From assembly GCA_026786345.1 (NCBI GenBank), contig JAJAYD010000120.1, positions 1-55,781 on the forward strand: a stretch of DNA of 55,781 nt, given 5' to 3'. Below the pieces are notes generated by a model. That model made no database searches, was not told the origin of the DNA, and was given only the letters and a program-made list of their open reading frames with translations. The stretch comes from Chitinophagaceae bacterium. GTDB taxonomy: Bacteria > Bacteroidota > Bacteroidia > Chitinophagales > Chitinophagaceae. The position numbers and the translations under genes were made by a program. Below, one piece after another: positions 1 through 8,839 of this stretch; the first letter of the stretch is position 1, and each line of letters begins with the position of its first letter.

Positions 1-195
1 ATCGAAACTCCTTTTAGAAATAACCAATTAATACAGGAAATTTTGCAGAGCTGCAAAAGTTCAACATTGTTTTGTATAGCCACGGATATAACTGCACCAG
101 CAGAAATTATAAAGACAAAATCAATAACACAGTGGAAGACTAATATGCCCGACTACCATAAAAGGCTCTGCATATTTTTAATACAAGCTTTGTAA
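1..195 (+). CDS. rsmI: RsmI-like 16S rRNA 2'-O-methyltransferase, C-terminal fragment (cut by window edge)
   Basis: Frame 1 is open from the first base to a TAA at 193-195, giving 64 residues with no start in view, so the gene enters from the left. The peptide contains ETPFRNNQLIQEIL, STLFCIATDIT, an IKT-x-SI-x-QWK stretch and PDYHKRLCIFLIQ. This matches the C-terminal third of RsmI-type tetrapyrrole-methylase-fold enzymes, where ETPYRNN, CIA-DIT and HKRP-FLI blocks are typical. RsmI uses SAM to methylate the ribose of C1402 in 16S rRNA. The SAM-binding part lies outside the window, so a related methylase is possible. It converges on the next gene with a 19-base gap. Confidence 0.72.
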   Translation: METPFRNNQLIQEILQSCKSSTLFCIATDITAPAEIIKTKSITQWKTNMPDYHKRLCIFLIQAL

Positions 196-214
196 AAACT
201 TTTAAAATACATAG

Positions 215-622
215 TTATTTAAAAGGTAATCCCGTATCAGGCTTCATGCCTTCTATTTGGTAAATGCTATCAACTACATATGACTCATTTCCACGCCAGG
301 GCAGGGTACCCAGGTAGCGGTTGTAATGGAGTTCCATATTTTTACCACTATTCTCCATCAGCTTTTTACCTATGCTTTCATTAGATACACTAAAATCAAA
401 ATAATTACTTTGGATGGTAGTGCCAGGTGCCGGGTTGTTAGCACCAAAACCACTCATAATAATTTTTCCTTCATAGGTCTTAAACATAAAACCTTTCTTT
501 TGAATCGTATTCAAAACACCGGCTTTGGTACCCTCAGCAAATACAAAGTAATAACGCCAGTAAAAGAAACCCAGAAAGGCAATAACCAGGAGAACCACAA
601 TGATAGTAACAGCTTTGCGCAT
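215..622 (-). CDS. Small membrane-anchored hypothetical protein
   Basis: A 135-residue protein of unknown function. Residues about 4-22 form one strongly hydrophobic segment right after MRKA, followed by aromatic residues. This looks like an uncleaved N-terminal anchor or a signal peptide with the rest outside the cytoplasm. The remainder is a small soluble domain rich in Gly, Asn and Tyr, with no catalytic motif that I recognise. It sits between the converging rsmI-like end and the M28 peptidase, which lies 41 bases upstream on the same strand, so the two may be cotranscribed. Similar short anchored proteins are common in Bacteroidetes without assigned roles. Confidence 0.75.
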   Translation of the reverse strand: MRKAVTIIVVLLVIAFLGFFYWRYYFVFAEGTKAGVLNTIQKKGFMFKTYEGKIIMSGFGANNPAPGTTIQSNYFDFSVSNESIGKKLMENSGKNMELHYNRYLGTLPWRGNESYVVDSIYQIEGMKPDTGLPFK

Positions 623-663
623 ATAGGGATTTAATTGAAGTGATTAAAAGAATTAAGCCAGCC

Positions 664-2040
664 TTATAAACCGTATTTATCAACAAGATAAATAAGTGCG
701 GCCATATTAACTGCCCCCAAATGAAGCTCCCTTTTGTTTACATTTTCAAAAACATCGCTACGGGCATGATGTACATCAAAATATCGCTGACCATCGGGAG
801 ATAAACCTGCCAGCGAAGTACCCAGTTTACGGTTTAAAGGTCCAATATCTGATCCTCCTCCGCCCTGCCTGAAATCGTACACACCATAAGGTAAAAACAA
901 ACTTTTCCATTCCATTACTTTGCTCAATTTTTCTGGCGAAGTGGTAAAGCCAAAGCCCCGTGGTGTAAACCCACCGGCATCACTTTCCAATGCAAAAATG
1001 TGTTTTTCATTATTAGCAATCGCTGCCGCTGCATAAGCATCGCCACCGGCGCCCCCATTTTCTTCGTTAGCAAAAAGCACAAATCGTAAAGTTCTTTTTG
1101 GTGTATAGTTCATTGCTTTTAAAGCCCGCATTACTTCCATTGTTTGTACAATACCTGCACCATCATCATGGGCACCTTCATTCACATCCCAGCTATCCAA
1201 ATGACCACCTACAGTAATAAATTCATTAGGAAACTGGGTGCCCTTTAATTCAGCAATAACATTATGGCCGGTAGCCTCTGGTAAAAAAGACCCATTAGTA
1301 AAAAGCGAAACTCTTACAGAAGGATTACGTTTACAGGTGGTCCATAAATAATCTGCATCTTTTAAACCCAGTGCAGCTGCCGGTATTTTAGGAAATGTAT
1401 CGTTGTATGCCATAACACCCGTGTGGGGATTGTTATCGTTGGCCTCTGTTAAAGAACGGATCAGAATAGCAACAGCTCCATATTTGGCAGCCCTGCTGGC
1501 ACCTATGCGTCGGTAAATTCCTGCATCGCCATACGACCTGAAAGGTTGTAGGTTGGTAGGGTTAAACCCATAATTAAAAAACACAATCTTTCCCTTTACT
1601 TCATCCGACCTTTCTTCCAGCTCGGCAAACGATGCCAATGCTAACACTTCTGCAGTTATACCTTTTTTTCCAGAGCCCATAGAATTACCAAGGGCCAGCA
1701 CATCTAACGAACGTTTTTCTTTTTTATCTCCAATCTTAATTATAGTTGCTTTGTCTTCGCCTCCGCGGTTCCAGTTAGGCACCTTGCATTCCTGCATGTA
1801 CACCTTGTCTGCGCCCAATGCTTTTAAAGTTTCAGCACCCCAGTTTTCTGCCATGGTCATTTGTGCCGAGCCTGCAAGTCTTCCTCCTATGTTCTTGGTT
1901 AACTGCCTCAGGTTCTCGTAAGCCTTACCATTGCCCATTATATCATCCGACATTTTCTTTATAAAAAGCGAATCACTCATTTGTGCCCACCCTATAACCG
2001 GCATAAAAACCAACGCACCAAACAGTTTCTTCATAAGCAT
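664..2040 (-). CDS. M28-family zinc metallopeptidase with signal peptide
   Basis: A 458-residue exported peptidase. A signal peptide ends near residue 20 (ALVFMPVIGWAQ). The likely start is Met1 (2040) or Met3 (2034). A protease-associated-like insert falls at about 120-250 and the M28 catalytic domain follows. Visible metal and catalytic residues are H280 and D282 (GGHLDSWD), the HDDGAG block at 291-296, the Glu pair in NEEN (about 325-328), D354 in ESD, and a C-terminal HHARSD near 430. All M28 ligands appear intact, so it should be an active amino- or carboxypeptidase in the periplasm or outside the cell. The substrate cannot be read from sequence. Confidence 0.9.
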   Translation of the reverse strand: MLMKKLFGALVFMPVIGWAQMSDSLFIKKMSDDIMGNGKAYENLRQLTKNIGGRLAGSAQMTMAENWGAETLKALGADKVYMQECKVPNWNRGGEDKATIIKIGDKKEKRSLDVLALGNSMGSGKKGITAEVLALASFAELEERSDEVKGKIVFFNYGFNPTNLQPFRSYGDAGIYRRIGASRAAKYGAVAILIRSLTEANDNNPHTGVMAYNDTFPKIPAAALGLKDADYLWTTCKRNPSVRVSLFTNGSFLPEATGHNVIAELKGTQFPNEFITVGGHLDSWDVNEGAHDDGAGIVQTMEVMRALKAMNYTPKRTLRFVLFANEENGGAGGDAYAAAAIANNEKHIFALESDAGGFTPRGFGFTTSPEKLSKVMEWKSLFLPYGVYDFRQGGGGSDIGPLNRKLGTSLAGLSPDGQRYFDVHHARSDVFENVNKRELHLGAVNMAALIYLVDKYGL

Positions 2041-2270
2041 ATTTTAACCGCTAAATTTAAGCAATTGTTGATGACTGACCATTTGAGTAATTACCGGGAA
2101 AGGGCAGAAAATATTCCTCCCTATTATAAATGCAAAAGGTTGGCAAAACAAATAGTACCCATACCATTGTGGCACAACGATTTAATTAGGAGGTACAATT
2201 TGGCATGTATGCACACTTTGGTGCGGTTTTGTTAGAATAAGTTTTCCTGTACAAACACAGGTAGGTCATT

Positions 2271-2321
2271 CAGCTTCGGTTGTGCAATTTTAATTCCGGT
2301 TTATCGGAACCAATTTGTACT
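2271..2321 (-). repeat. R1 dispersed hairpin repeat, copy A
   Basis: Read on the minus strand, this holds GTTCCGATAAACCGGAATTA followed by AAATTGCACAACCGAAGCTG. The 20-base core is identical to the copies near 7071 and 13373. The hairpin is TTCCG-N6-CGGAA at 2294-2309. It lies in the 424-base gap between the divergent M28 peptidase and bshA; apart from the repeat and a -7 element I see nothing else in that gap. Confidence 0.7.
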
Positions 2322-2426
2322 GAAAAGCTTATGACAACAAAAACAAGCGAAAAAACTATCAAAAACTTTTCATTCATCAGTCTAAAGTGTATACTACAGC
2401 ATGCACTCACCTTAGCTTTGGAAGAT

Positions 2427-2434
2427 TATTTTTG
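2427..2434 (+). promoter_or_regulatory. Bacteroidetes-type -7 element before bshA
   Basis: TATTTTTG matches the TAnnTTTG -7 consensus of the Bacteroidetes primary sigma factor and lies 30 bases before the bshA start. No clear TTTG -33 box is seen at the expected spacing. Confidence 0.45.
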
Positions 2435-2464
2435 TAAAGGCATAAGAAATTAAAAAAAGCGTCT

Positions 2465-3601
2465 ATGCGAATCGGAATTGTATGTTATCCAACATTTGGC
2501 GGTAGCGGAGTTTTGGCAACTGAGCTGGGAAAAGCATTGGCTGATAAAGGCCATTCGGTACATTTTATAACCTACCAGCAACCCGTGCGGCTAAATGTTT
2601 TCAATTCAAACATTCACTACCACGAAGTAAGGGTACCTACCTATCCCCTGTTTGATTATCCACCTTACGAAGTGGCGCTGGCAAGTACTATGGTAGACGT
2701 AATATTAAACCACGATCTTGATTTGCTGCATGTGCACTATGCCATACCGCATGCTTCGGCGGCATACCTGGCCAAAAAAATTGTTGAGAAAGAAGGACGC
2801 ACGGTACCCTTTATTACTACACTGCACGGTACCGACATAACACTGGTTGGCAAAGACAAAACCTATGCACCCGTAGTTACCTTCAGCATAAACGAAAGCG
2901 ATGCCATTACTGCGGTTAGTAACAACCTGAGAGAAGAAACCTACCGAAGTTTTAAAATAACCAAGGAAATAGAAGTGATCCACAACTTTGTAGATGTAGC
3001 ACGTTTCAGCAAAAAACCCATTGATGCTTTCAGGCAGGTAATTGCCCCGGCCGGCGAAAAAATAATAGTACATGCCTCCAACTTTAGAAAAGTAAAAAGA
3101 GTGCAGGATGTTGTAAAGATTTTTGCCGAGATCAGAAAAAATATGCCAGCCAAATTATTAATGGTAGGTGATGGTCCCGAACGGCCGGCGATGGAAGATC
3201 TTGCCAAGAGTTTAGATGTTTTTGACGATATAAGATTTTTGGGAAAGCAGGAACAGATGGAAGAAATACTGGTAGTAAGCGACCTGTTTTTACTGCCTTC
3301 GGAATACGAAAGTTTTGGATTGGCAGCTTTGGAAGCAATGGCAGCAGGCATGCCTTTGATCAGTACCAATGCGGGTGGTCTTCCTGAAATAAATATACAT
3401 GGCCAGACAGGCTACCTCGCCAATGTGGGCGATGTAAAAACCATGAGTGACGATGCGGTTGCCATACTATCGGATGATGAAAAGTTGAGTACATTTAAAA
3501 AGAATGCTTTTGAACAAGCAAGCCGGTTCGACATTCACAACATCATACCCATTTACGAAAAGTTGTACAGCAGGTTTTGCCGTTTAGATGACGGCAAATA
3601 A
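2465..3601 (+). CDS. bshA: N-acetyl-alpha-D-glucosaminyl L-malate synthase BshA
   Basis: A 378-residue GT4-family glycosyltransferase. It is expected to join UDP-GlcNAc and L-malate, the first step of bacillithiol (low-molecular-weight thiol) synthesis in the cytoplasm. The N-terminal glycine loop FGGSGVLATELG is at about 11-22. HVHYAIPHA and TTLHGTDIT, characteristic of BshA, follow near 95-130. The nucleotide-sugar site EYESFGLAALEA is near 282-293, before the NAGGLPEI block. Length matches the family. It is a single-gene unit with its own upstream region containing repeat R1 copy A. It converges on envC. No bshB or bshC is in the window. Confidence 0.93.
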   Translation: MRIGIVCYPTFGGSGVLATELGKALADKGHSVHFITYQQPVRLNVFNSNIHYHEVRVPTYPLFDYPPYEVALASTMVDVILNHDLDLLHVHYAIPHASAAYLAKKIVEKEGRTVPFITTLHGTDITLVGKDKTYAPVVTFSINESDAITAVSNNLREETYRSFKITKEIEVIHNFVDVARFSKKPIDAFRQVIAPAGEKIIVHASNFRKVKRVQDVVKIFAEIRKNMPAKLLMVGDGPERPAMEDLAKSLDVFDDIRFLGKQEQMEEILVVSDLFLLPSEYESFGLAALEAMAAGMPLISTNAGGLPEINIHGQTGYLANVGDVKTMSDDAVAILSDDEKLSTFKKNAFEQASRFDIHNIIPIYEKLYSRFCRLDDGK

Positions 3602-3637
3602 AACAGCCGGATGATAATTTTTTATGTTAGTTGAAGA

Positions 3638-4957
3638 TTACCTTCTTCTCAGCCACCCTTCGGGATCAACAGCCTGGCCACGTTCGTTACTTACCATAAA
3701 TAATACTTCACCTTCTCCATCGTCGTTGGCGGCCGAGCGGCCAATAAGCGTACCGGCTCCTAGTTTTTGGTTACGGCTAACATTAACCGAGGCAAGGTGG
3801 CTATAAGTAGAAAAATATTTACCATGACGCACCAGTACAGCTTGTTCTCCCCCAAGGTCGAATACTGACGTTACCTCGCCATCAGAAATAGCTTTTACTG
3901 AGGCACCAACCGGCAACGAGATGGTGATGCCGTCTGACTGGCCATACAATGTGGTGCCTGGTATATTGTACCTTCCAAAATGTATGGATACAAAGCCTGC
4001 ATCTACCGGCCATGGTAACCTGCCCCTGCCACTTTCAAAATTTATAGAGGCAGCCTTACCTTCTTCGGTCGATTCAAAAGGACTATAGGTTCTGTTGCCG
4101 GGTTTTGGCTTTACAACTGCCACAGGTTCCTCTTTAACCGGATTACCTGGATTGCTGGCTGCCGCATCCCTGCGCCTTTTTTCATCATCAGCTTTTTGTT
4201 TAGCAATAGCAAGGGCTTTTTTACGGGCTTCGGCCTGCTCTCTGCGTACTGCAGCAGCAATGGCATTTTGCATCTGCACTCTTTCTTTCTCACGTTTTCT
4301 TATCTGCGCAGCGAGATTGTTTTCCTGGCTCTTCAATTTACTCACCTCCTGGTTTTGCTCCTTCCTGTCTTTCTCAAGATCTACCAATTGTTTGGTTTGC
4401 TCCTGCAGGGTTTGGCTCTTTTGCGTTTTATTGCTGTTTAAACTGGCTATTTTCTGCTGAAGTATATCCTGGGTTTTATTGATGTTATCTACCTGTTGTT
4501 CGCGGTACTGGCGGTAGCTTTTCAGGTAGGTAATTCTTTTTATAGCATCGTTGAATGTGGCGGCCGAAAATATAAAATTCAGGTAATCGTAATTGCTTCG
4601 ATTCTTATAAGCAAACACAAGGCTTTGGCTGTATTCCGTTTTTAAAGTATCCAGTTCTTTTTTCAGCTTATTTATTTCAAGCGACGAGAGATAAATATTG
4701 TCGTCTAGTACCCTGACTTCTTTGTTTATGTTCTGCACCAGGCGTTCCCTTGCCACAATTTTATTCCTGATCAAATTATAAGTCACCAGGGCCCCTTTCC
4801 TGTTCTTCTTAATGTCCGCCAGGCTTTTGTTCAGGTTGTCTATCTCTCTTTTAAGATCCTGGGTTTTGCGCTGTAAATCTTCCTTGGATGGTGATTGTGC
4901 AAACAATACCGGAGTCATTACAACAAATAGTATAACAAAGAGGATTTTCTTCAACAT
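3638..4957 (-). CDS. EnvC/NlpD-like murein hydrolase activator (degenerate M23/LytM domain)
   Basis: An exported protein of about 439 residues from the Met at 4957, where a clean signal peptide begins (MLKKILFVILFVVM). An alternative Met lies at 4990. After the signal, about 230 residues are highly charged coiled coil. A linker rich in Lys, Arg and Ala follows, then a C-terminal LytM fold. The M23 zinc ligands look lost: the usual H-x-G-x-D region reads SDGITI and the HxH region reads EVLFMV, while the YSHL histidine remains. EnvC proteins in E. coli are likewise inactive and activate amidases at division, so that role is inferred here. It is last in the ispF-dut-DUF4292 operon. Confidence 0.82.
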   Translation of the reverse strand: MLKKILFVILFVVMTPVLFAQSPSKEDLQRKTQDLKREIDNLNKSLADIKKNRKGALVTYNLIRNKIVARERLVQNINKEVRVLDDNIYLSSLEINKLKKELDTLKTEYSQSLVFAYKNRSNYDYLNFIFSAATFNDAIKRITYLKSYRQYREQQVDNINKTQDILQQKIASLNSNKTQKSQTLQEQTKQLVDLEKDRKEQNQEVSKLKSQENNLAAQIRKREKERVQMQNAIAAAVRREQAEARKKALAIAKQKADDEKRRRDAAASNPGNPVKEEPVAVVKPKPGNRTYSPFESTEEGKAASINFESGRGRLPWPVDAGFVSIHFGRYNIPGTTLYGQSDGITISLPVGASVKAISDGEVTSVFDLGGEQAVLVRHGKYFSTYSHLASVNVSRNQKLGAGTLIGRSAANDDGEGEVLFMVSNERGQAVDPEGWLRRR

Positions 4958-4999
4958 GCTATTAATATTTATTAGAACTGTTGTTTTCAAAAAAATTAC

Positions 5000-5821
5000 C
5001 TACAGTTTCTTAAAGTTTTTTGTGTCGGGTAAAGGAAACGAAACCGGCTGGTTAAACACGTACGACTTGTAATCGAGGTTTATATCCAGCTTTGATTTTT
5101 CGGCTACGGAAATTCTTCGTTTGGTAGCAAAAGGAACGCCGGTCGAGCCATCATAATCACTAAACGTAATGTCACAAGTTCTGTTTCTCAGGGGATGAAC
5201 ATCGTCCAGTTTGCTATGTAAAATTTTAAAATCTGTGTTTTCGAGTGTAACCAAATGCTTGAATAATTTGCCGATCATTAAAACCTCCAGCTCATCATTT
5301 AAATTGGTTCTGTACGATACAATGTTGCTGTCAACATAAATAGGGTTGCCCACAATAACATCCTGCAGCGTATAAAAATCAAAGGGCAATTTGGTTATTT
5401 CCTGCAGGTAATTGATGCTCCGGCGGGCCACCTGCTTCTTTAGCATATACATCACTACAACACTATCCTTTGTAACCTGCATTCGTAATCCTTCAATACC
5501 CAGGGCGCCCCGCAGCGATATCCAAATGATACTATCCTTTTTAATTCTTATGAAGGCTGTAGCCTGGTCGTCTGATTCCTTGCCTACGTAATCTACTTTT
5601 ACTTTTGCTGAAAAGTTGTTAAAATCAATCTTGTTCTTCAATACTTTATTGTAAACATCATGTATCAGTTTAGACGAATCAACCTTATCATTTTTTGTTA
5701 CAACCACTACTTCTGCCGTATCAACTTTTGAGACCGCATCCTGTATTTTCTGAATTTTCTTTGCAGGTCTGCAGGCAACTGCAAAGAAATAAAGCGAAAG
5801 TATTGTAAGGAGTAGCCTCAT
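5000..5821 (-). CDS. DUF4292 lipoprotein
   Basis: A 273-residue putative lipoprotein. The N-terminus has a hydrophobic run ending in a lipobox-like FFAVAC with Cys17, so the mature protein is probably lipid-anchored in the envelope. The body has repeated beta-rich stretches (FIRIKKDSIIWISL, GLRMQVTKDSVVVMYML, YVDSNIVSYRTNL). These fit DUF4292, a Bacteroidetes family related in shape to LolA/LolB-type carriers; that relation is from memory of the fold. It begins 5 bases after dut and ends shortly before envC. Its exact role is unknown, but the neighbourhood suggests envelope upkeep. Confidence 0.8.
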   Translation of the reverse strand: MRLLLTILSLYFFAVACRPAKKIQKIQDAVSKVDTAEVVVVTKNDKVDSSKLIHDVYNKVLKNKIDFNNFSAKVKVDYVGKESDDQATAFIRIKKDSIIWISLRGALGIEGLRMQVTKDSVVVMYMLKKQVARRSINYLQEITKLPFDFYTLQDVIVGNPIYVDSNIVSYRTNLNDELEVLMIGKLFKHLVTLENTDFKILHSKLDDVHPLRNRTCDITFSDYDGSTGVPFATKRRISVAEKSKLDINLDYKSYVFNQPVSFPLPDTKNFKKL

Positions 5822-5826
5822 AGTTT

Positions 5827-6279
5827 TTATTGTTTACCGGTGTGTCCAAAACCACCTTCGCCCCTATCGGTCGAAGATATTTCATCAACTTTTACCAACA
5901 TTATTTTTTCTATTTTTTGAAATACGAGTTGGGCTATCCTGTCGCCCGGTTGTATGACCTGTGTTTCGTTTGAAAGATTAATCAGGATTACTTTGATCTC
6001 ACCCCGGTAATCGGCGTCTATAGTGCCGGGTGTATTTAAACAGGTAATGCCTTGCTTTATTGCTAACCCGCTCCTGGGCCTTACCTGTGCCTCGTAACCC
6101 ACCGGAATTTCAACAAACAAACCGGTAGGCACCAGGTGGCGTTGTAAGGGTAAGAGCTGAAGTGGTGCTACAATGTCTGCCCTTACATCCATACCCGAAG
6201 AACCTTCGGTAGCATACGCCGGTAAAGGATTTAAAGAACGATTGATTATTTTAACTGGTAATAAATGCACAGGCGGCAA
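5827..6279 (-). CDS. dut: dUTP diphosphatase
   Basis: A 150-residue trimeric-type dUTPase that hydrolyses dUTP to dUMP and PPi, keeping uracil out of DNA and feeding dTMP synthesis. All five motifs are present: GSSGMDVRA (26-34), RPRSGLA (67-73), [10 protein letters not shown] (85-94, with catalytic D90), [10 protein letters not shown], and the C-terminal [11 protein letters not shown]. Length is typical. It lies between ispF, 54 bases upstream, and the DUF4292 gene, 5 bases downstream, in one apparent minus-strand operon. Confidence 0.96.
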   Translation of the reverse strand: MPPVHLLPVKIINRSLNPLPAYATEGSSGMDVRADIVAPLQLLPLQRHLVPTGLFVEIPVGYEAQVRPRSGLAIKQGITCLNTPGTIDADYRGEIKVILINLSNETQVIQPGDRIAQLVFQKIEKIMLVKVDEISSTDRGEGGFGHTGKQ

Positions 6280-6333
6280 AAATAACAGATTGTGTATAGA
6301 AGGGTGGCGTTTAAGATTAGGAGAATGTTAAAA

Positions 6334-6810
6334 TCATTTAACGCATAGTAATACCACTGCATTGGCCATCAGGCCTTCCTCCCGTCCTACAAAACCAAGC
6401 TTTTCAGTTGTCGTTGCCTTAACTGAAACATCGCCTGGTGTAACCTGCAAAATGTTGGCAATGGTTTCCTGCATTTGTTTTACATAGGGCTTTATTTTAG
6501 GTGCTTCAAGGCACAATGTTGAATCAACATTAATTACCTTATAACCTTTGGCTGTCACCAGCTCGAACGTTTTTTGCAAGAGTATTTTACTGTCAATATT
6601 TTTAAAGTCGGCTGATGTATCGGGAAAATGATACCCTATGTCGCCCAGGCTTAATGCACCCAACATCGCATCGCATATAGCATGCAATAATACATCCGCA
6701 TCGCTGTGGCCAAGGGCTCCCAATGTATGCGGTATTTGTATGCCGCCTATCCAAAGTTCGCGGCCTGTAACTAACTGATGATAATCTGTTCCCGTTCCTA
6801 TTCGATACAT
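6334..6810 (-). CDS. ispF: 2-C-methyl-D-erythritol 2,4-cyclodiphosphate synthase
   Basis: A 158-residue enzyme of the non-mevalonate isoprenoid pathway that cyclises CDP-methylerythritol 2-phosphate to MEcPP. The metal-binding DYHQL (D9, H11) opens the protein. GHSDADVLLHAICDAMLGA follows, then GDIGYHFPD, VDSTLCLEAPKIKPY and KATTTEKLGFVGREEG, which together define the family. Length is standard. It is the first gene of the ispF-dut-DUF4292-envC run. The preceding intergenic DNA has an AAGTTTT-type simple repeat. Confidence 0.96.
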   Translation of the reverse strand: MYRIGTGTDYHQLVTGRELWIGGIQIPHTLGALGHSDADVLLHAICDAMLGALSLGDIGYHFPDTSADFKNIDSKILLQKTFELVTAKGYKVINVDSTLCLEAPKIKPYVKQMQETIANILQVTPGDVSVKATTTEKLGFVGREEGLMANAVVLLCVK

Positions 6811-6820
6811 AAAGAGTTGT

Positions 6821-6893
6821 AGGTTTTAAGTTATAAGTTATAAGTTTTAAGTTTTAAGTGACAAGTTTTAAGTAAAAAGTAAAAAGTAAAAAA
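6821..6893. repeat. Degenerate AT-rich short tandem repeat
   Basis: Units such as TTTTAAG, TTATAAG and GTAAAAA recur back to back upstream of ispF. This looks like a slippage-type simple repeat in non-coding DNA. The rest of the 6811-7236 gap holds only repeat R1 copy B. Confidence 0.55.
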
Positions 6894-7024
6894 GCCGATG
6901 ATGACGGTTTGTTATGTCCGGCTTCACATCTATAAATTTTAAGTACTCCCCATTCAAAAACACCAGCATCTTCGTTGATAGGGTGCAATTTAAATTGTAG
7001 CAGTATTTATATAATTAATAAATG

Positions 7025-7140
7025 GAAAGTGCATAGGAAAAGCCGCCATGAAAAGATTTAGTATAAGAGAGTTCCGATAAACCGGAATTAAAATGACACA
7101 ACCAAAGCTGCACAAAGGCACTTCTGCCGGCCACCAAAAA
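7025..7140 (+). repeat. R1 dispersed hairpin repeat, copy B
   Basis: About 116 bases, closely similar end to end to 13326-13442. Shared blocks are AAAAGCCGCC, GAGTTCCGATAAACCGGAAT, AAAATGACACAACC, and CACTTCTGCCGGC followed by ACCAAAAA. The hairpin TTCCG-N6-CGGAA is at 7072-7087. It ends about 97 bases before fabH. Confidence 0.8.
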
Positions 7141-7236
7141 CGACAAATTGAAATGCACCCCCGCTGATATGATACCAATCATCAAAACAAAAATGATTTA
7201 CTTTTACCGCCCGAAATAAACACTTTAATCGCTACG

Positions 7237-8238
7237 ATGCAACAAAAGATTACAGCAGCTATAACAGCAGTGGGCGCCTCCTTACCCGAGTTCAGGCTTA
7301 CCAACAAAATATTAGAAACAATGGTTGATACCAGCGACGAATGGATTAAAAGCCGAACCGGTGTGGAAGAAAGAAGGATACTGAAAGGCGAAGGTTTGGG
7401 CACATCGGATATGGGAGCACCGGCAGTATTGGAACTTTGTAAAAAACGCGGCATTGACCCACTGGAGATCGACTTATTGATTTGTTGCACGGTAACTCCT
7501 GATATGTTTTTTCCGGCCACTGCCAATATTATTTGCCATAAGATAGGTGCCAAAAATGCTTTTGGATTTGATCTGGGTGCAGCCTGCTCTGGTTTTCTAT
7601 TTGGGTTAACTACAGGTACTGCATTTATTGAGAGCGGTCGTTACAAAAAGGTGGTTGTTGTGGGCGCTGATAAAATGAGCTCTATAGTTGATTATAGCGA
7701 TCGTACAACCTGTATACTTTTTGGAGATGCTGCGGGGGCTGTTTTACTAGAACCCAATGAAGAAGGATTAGGTTTACAAGACAGCCTGCTTAAAAGTGAT
7801 GGTAGCGGAGCTAAATATTTACACATGAAGGCCGGTGGTTCTGCAAGACCATCATCCATGGAAACCATTGCTGCAAAAGAACATTATATATACCAGGAAG
7901 GCCAATCGGTATTTAAGTTTGCTGTGGTTGGCATGGCCGATGCTGCTTATGAACTAATGCAGCGCAACAACTTAACCGGCGACGATATTTCGTGGCTGGT
8001 TCCTCACCAGGCCAATAAGAGAATCATTGATGCTACTGCCAAACGTATGGGCTTATCACCTGAGAAAGTGATGCTAAATATTCATCGGTATGGCAACACT
8101 ACTTCGGGCACCATACCACTTTGCTTGTGGGATTGGGAACGCCAGTTGAAGAAAGGCGACAACTTAGTCTTAGCTGCCTTTGGCGGAGGCTTTACCTGGG
8201 GTGCCACTTATGTAAAGTGGGCGTACGATACGAATTAA
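7237..8238 (+). CDS. fabH: Beta-ketoacyl-ACP synthase III
   Basis: A 333-residue condensing enzyme that starts fatty-acid synthesis by joining an acyl-CoA primer to malonyl-ACP. The catalytic triad is visible: C117 in GAACSGF, H257 in VPHQAN and N287 in YGNTTSGT. The N-terminal TSDEWIKSRTGVEERR block, which binds CoA, and the C-terminal AAFGGGFTWGA are typical. It is a single gene, separate from fabD at 10.6 kb. The upstream gap carries repeat R1 copy B. It converges on a DinB-family gene 20 bases away. Confidence 0.95.
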   Translation: MQQKITAAITAVGASLPEFRLTNKILETMVDTSDEWIKSRTGVEERRILKGEGLGTSDMGAPAVLELCKKRGIDPLEIDLLICCTVTPDMFFPATANIICHKIGAKNAFGFDLGAACSGFLFGLTTGTAFIESGRYKKVVVVGADKMSSIVDYSDRTTCILFGDAAGAVLLEPNEEGLGLQDSLLKSDGSGAKYLHMKAGGSARPSSMETIAAKEHYIYQEGQSVFKFAVVGMADAAYELMQRNNLTGDDISWLVPHQANKRIIDATAKRMGLSPEKVMLNIHRYGNTTSGTIPLCLWDWERQLKKGDNLVLAAFGGGFTWGATYVKWAYDTN

Positions 8239-8258
8239 GCTTTACAATCCGGGTCCTT

Positions 8259-8765
8259 TTACTTCGTAACTTTTTTCTGCAACCGGCTCCATGTTATAAA
8301 GTCGGTGTTGGGTATATTGTTTAGTTGTAGCTGGTGAAACATACTTACCATTTGACCGCGATGGTAAGTTTCAAGATTAAACACATGCATCAGGATATGA
8401 AATACAGGTTGTTTAAACTGTTCACGTTTAGAGTTTTGGTAAGCTGTTACATGTGTAATTTTTTCGGCTGTAGCTTTCTCTATCCATTGTATAAAGCAGG
8501 TACTTTCTTTTAACAGATTGGCGGCAACTTCCTCAAACGATATTGTTACAAGCCCACCACCGGCAGGAATGTTTTCTTCCAATTTCAAACGCTTTAACCA
8601 GTTACGTTCCGTCTCCCACATATGCACTACCGTTTTGTATAACGATGGAAAGCTGGAAGGTGCAAATGCTTGCTGTTGCTCGTTACTGAGCTTGTTTACA
8701 TAATCTATAAAAATGCTATTTGCCCATAGATTATAAGTGGCGTACTGGCTAACAATTTGTTTCAC
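8259..8765 (-). CDS. DinB-family protein
   Basis: A 168-residue four-helix-bundle protein. The first helix (YATYNLWANSIFIDYV) and the spaced histidines H48 (VVHMWETERNW), H127 and H135 (HVFNLETYHRGQM) fit the metal-binding triad of the DinB/YfiT-like fold. Members include metal-dependent thiol transferases, some using bacillithiol. With bshA nearby that is a reasonable but untested idea. It is divergent from the PLP enzyme at 8840. Confidence 0.85.
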   Translation of the reverse strand: MKQIVSQYATYNLWANSIFIDYVNKLSNEQQQAFAPSSFPSLYKTVVHMWETERNWLKRLKLEENIPAGGGLVTISFEEVAANLLKESTCFIQWIEKATAEKITHVTAYQNSKREQFKQPVFHILMHVFNLETYHRGQMVSMFHQLQLNNIPNTDFITWSRLQKKVTK

Positions 8766-8781
8766 TTGGTATGGATACTTT

Positions 8782-8789
8782 TATCTTTG
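8782..8789 (+). promoter_or_regulatory. -7 element before the trans-sulfuration gene
   Basis: TATCTTTG matches TAnnTTTG and lies about 50 bases upstream of the ATG at 8840. A TTTG at 8756-8759 is a possible -33 box with a longer than usual spacer. Confidence 0.45.
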
Positions 8790-8839
8790 TGCGCTTTATA
8801 TAGACTAACTATTGCAAATTAAATAATCATTCAACAGAC

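Noticed and set aside
1981..2235. 84-codon plus-strand frame overlapping the start of the M28 gene
   Set aside because: It overlaps the signal-peptide region antisense and has no family-like features.
6990..7178. Minus-strand frame with CVILIPVYRNS, also seen at 13307-13501
   Set aside because: The shared peptide is the translation of repeat R1 on the reverse strand. The conservation is explained by the DNA hairpin, not by a protein.
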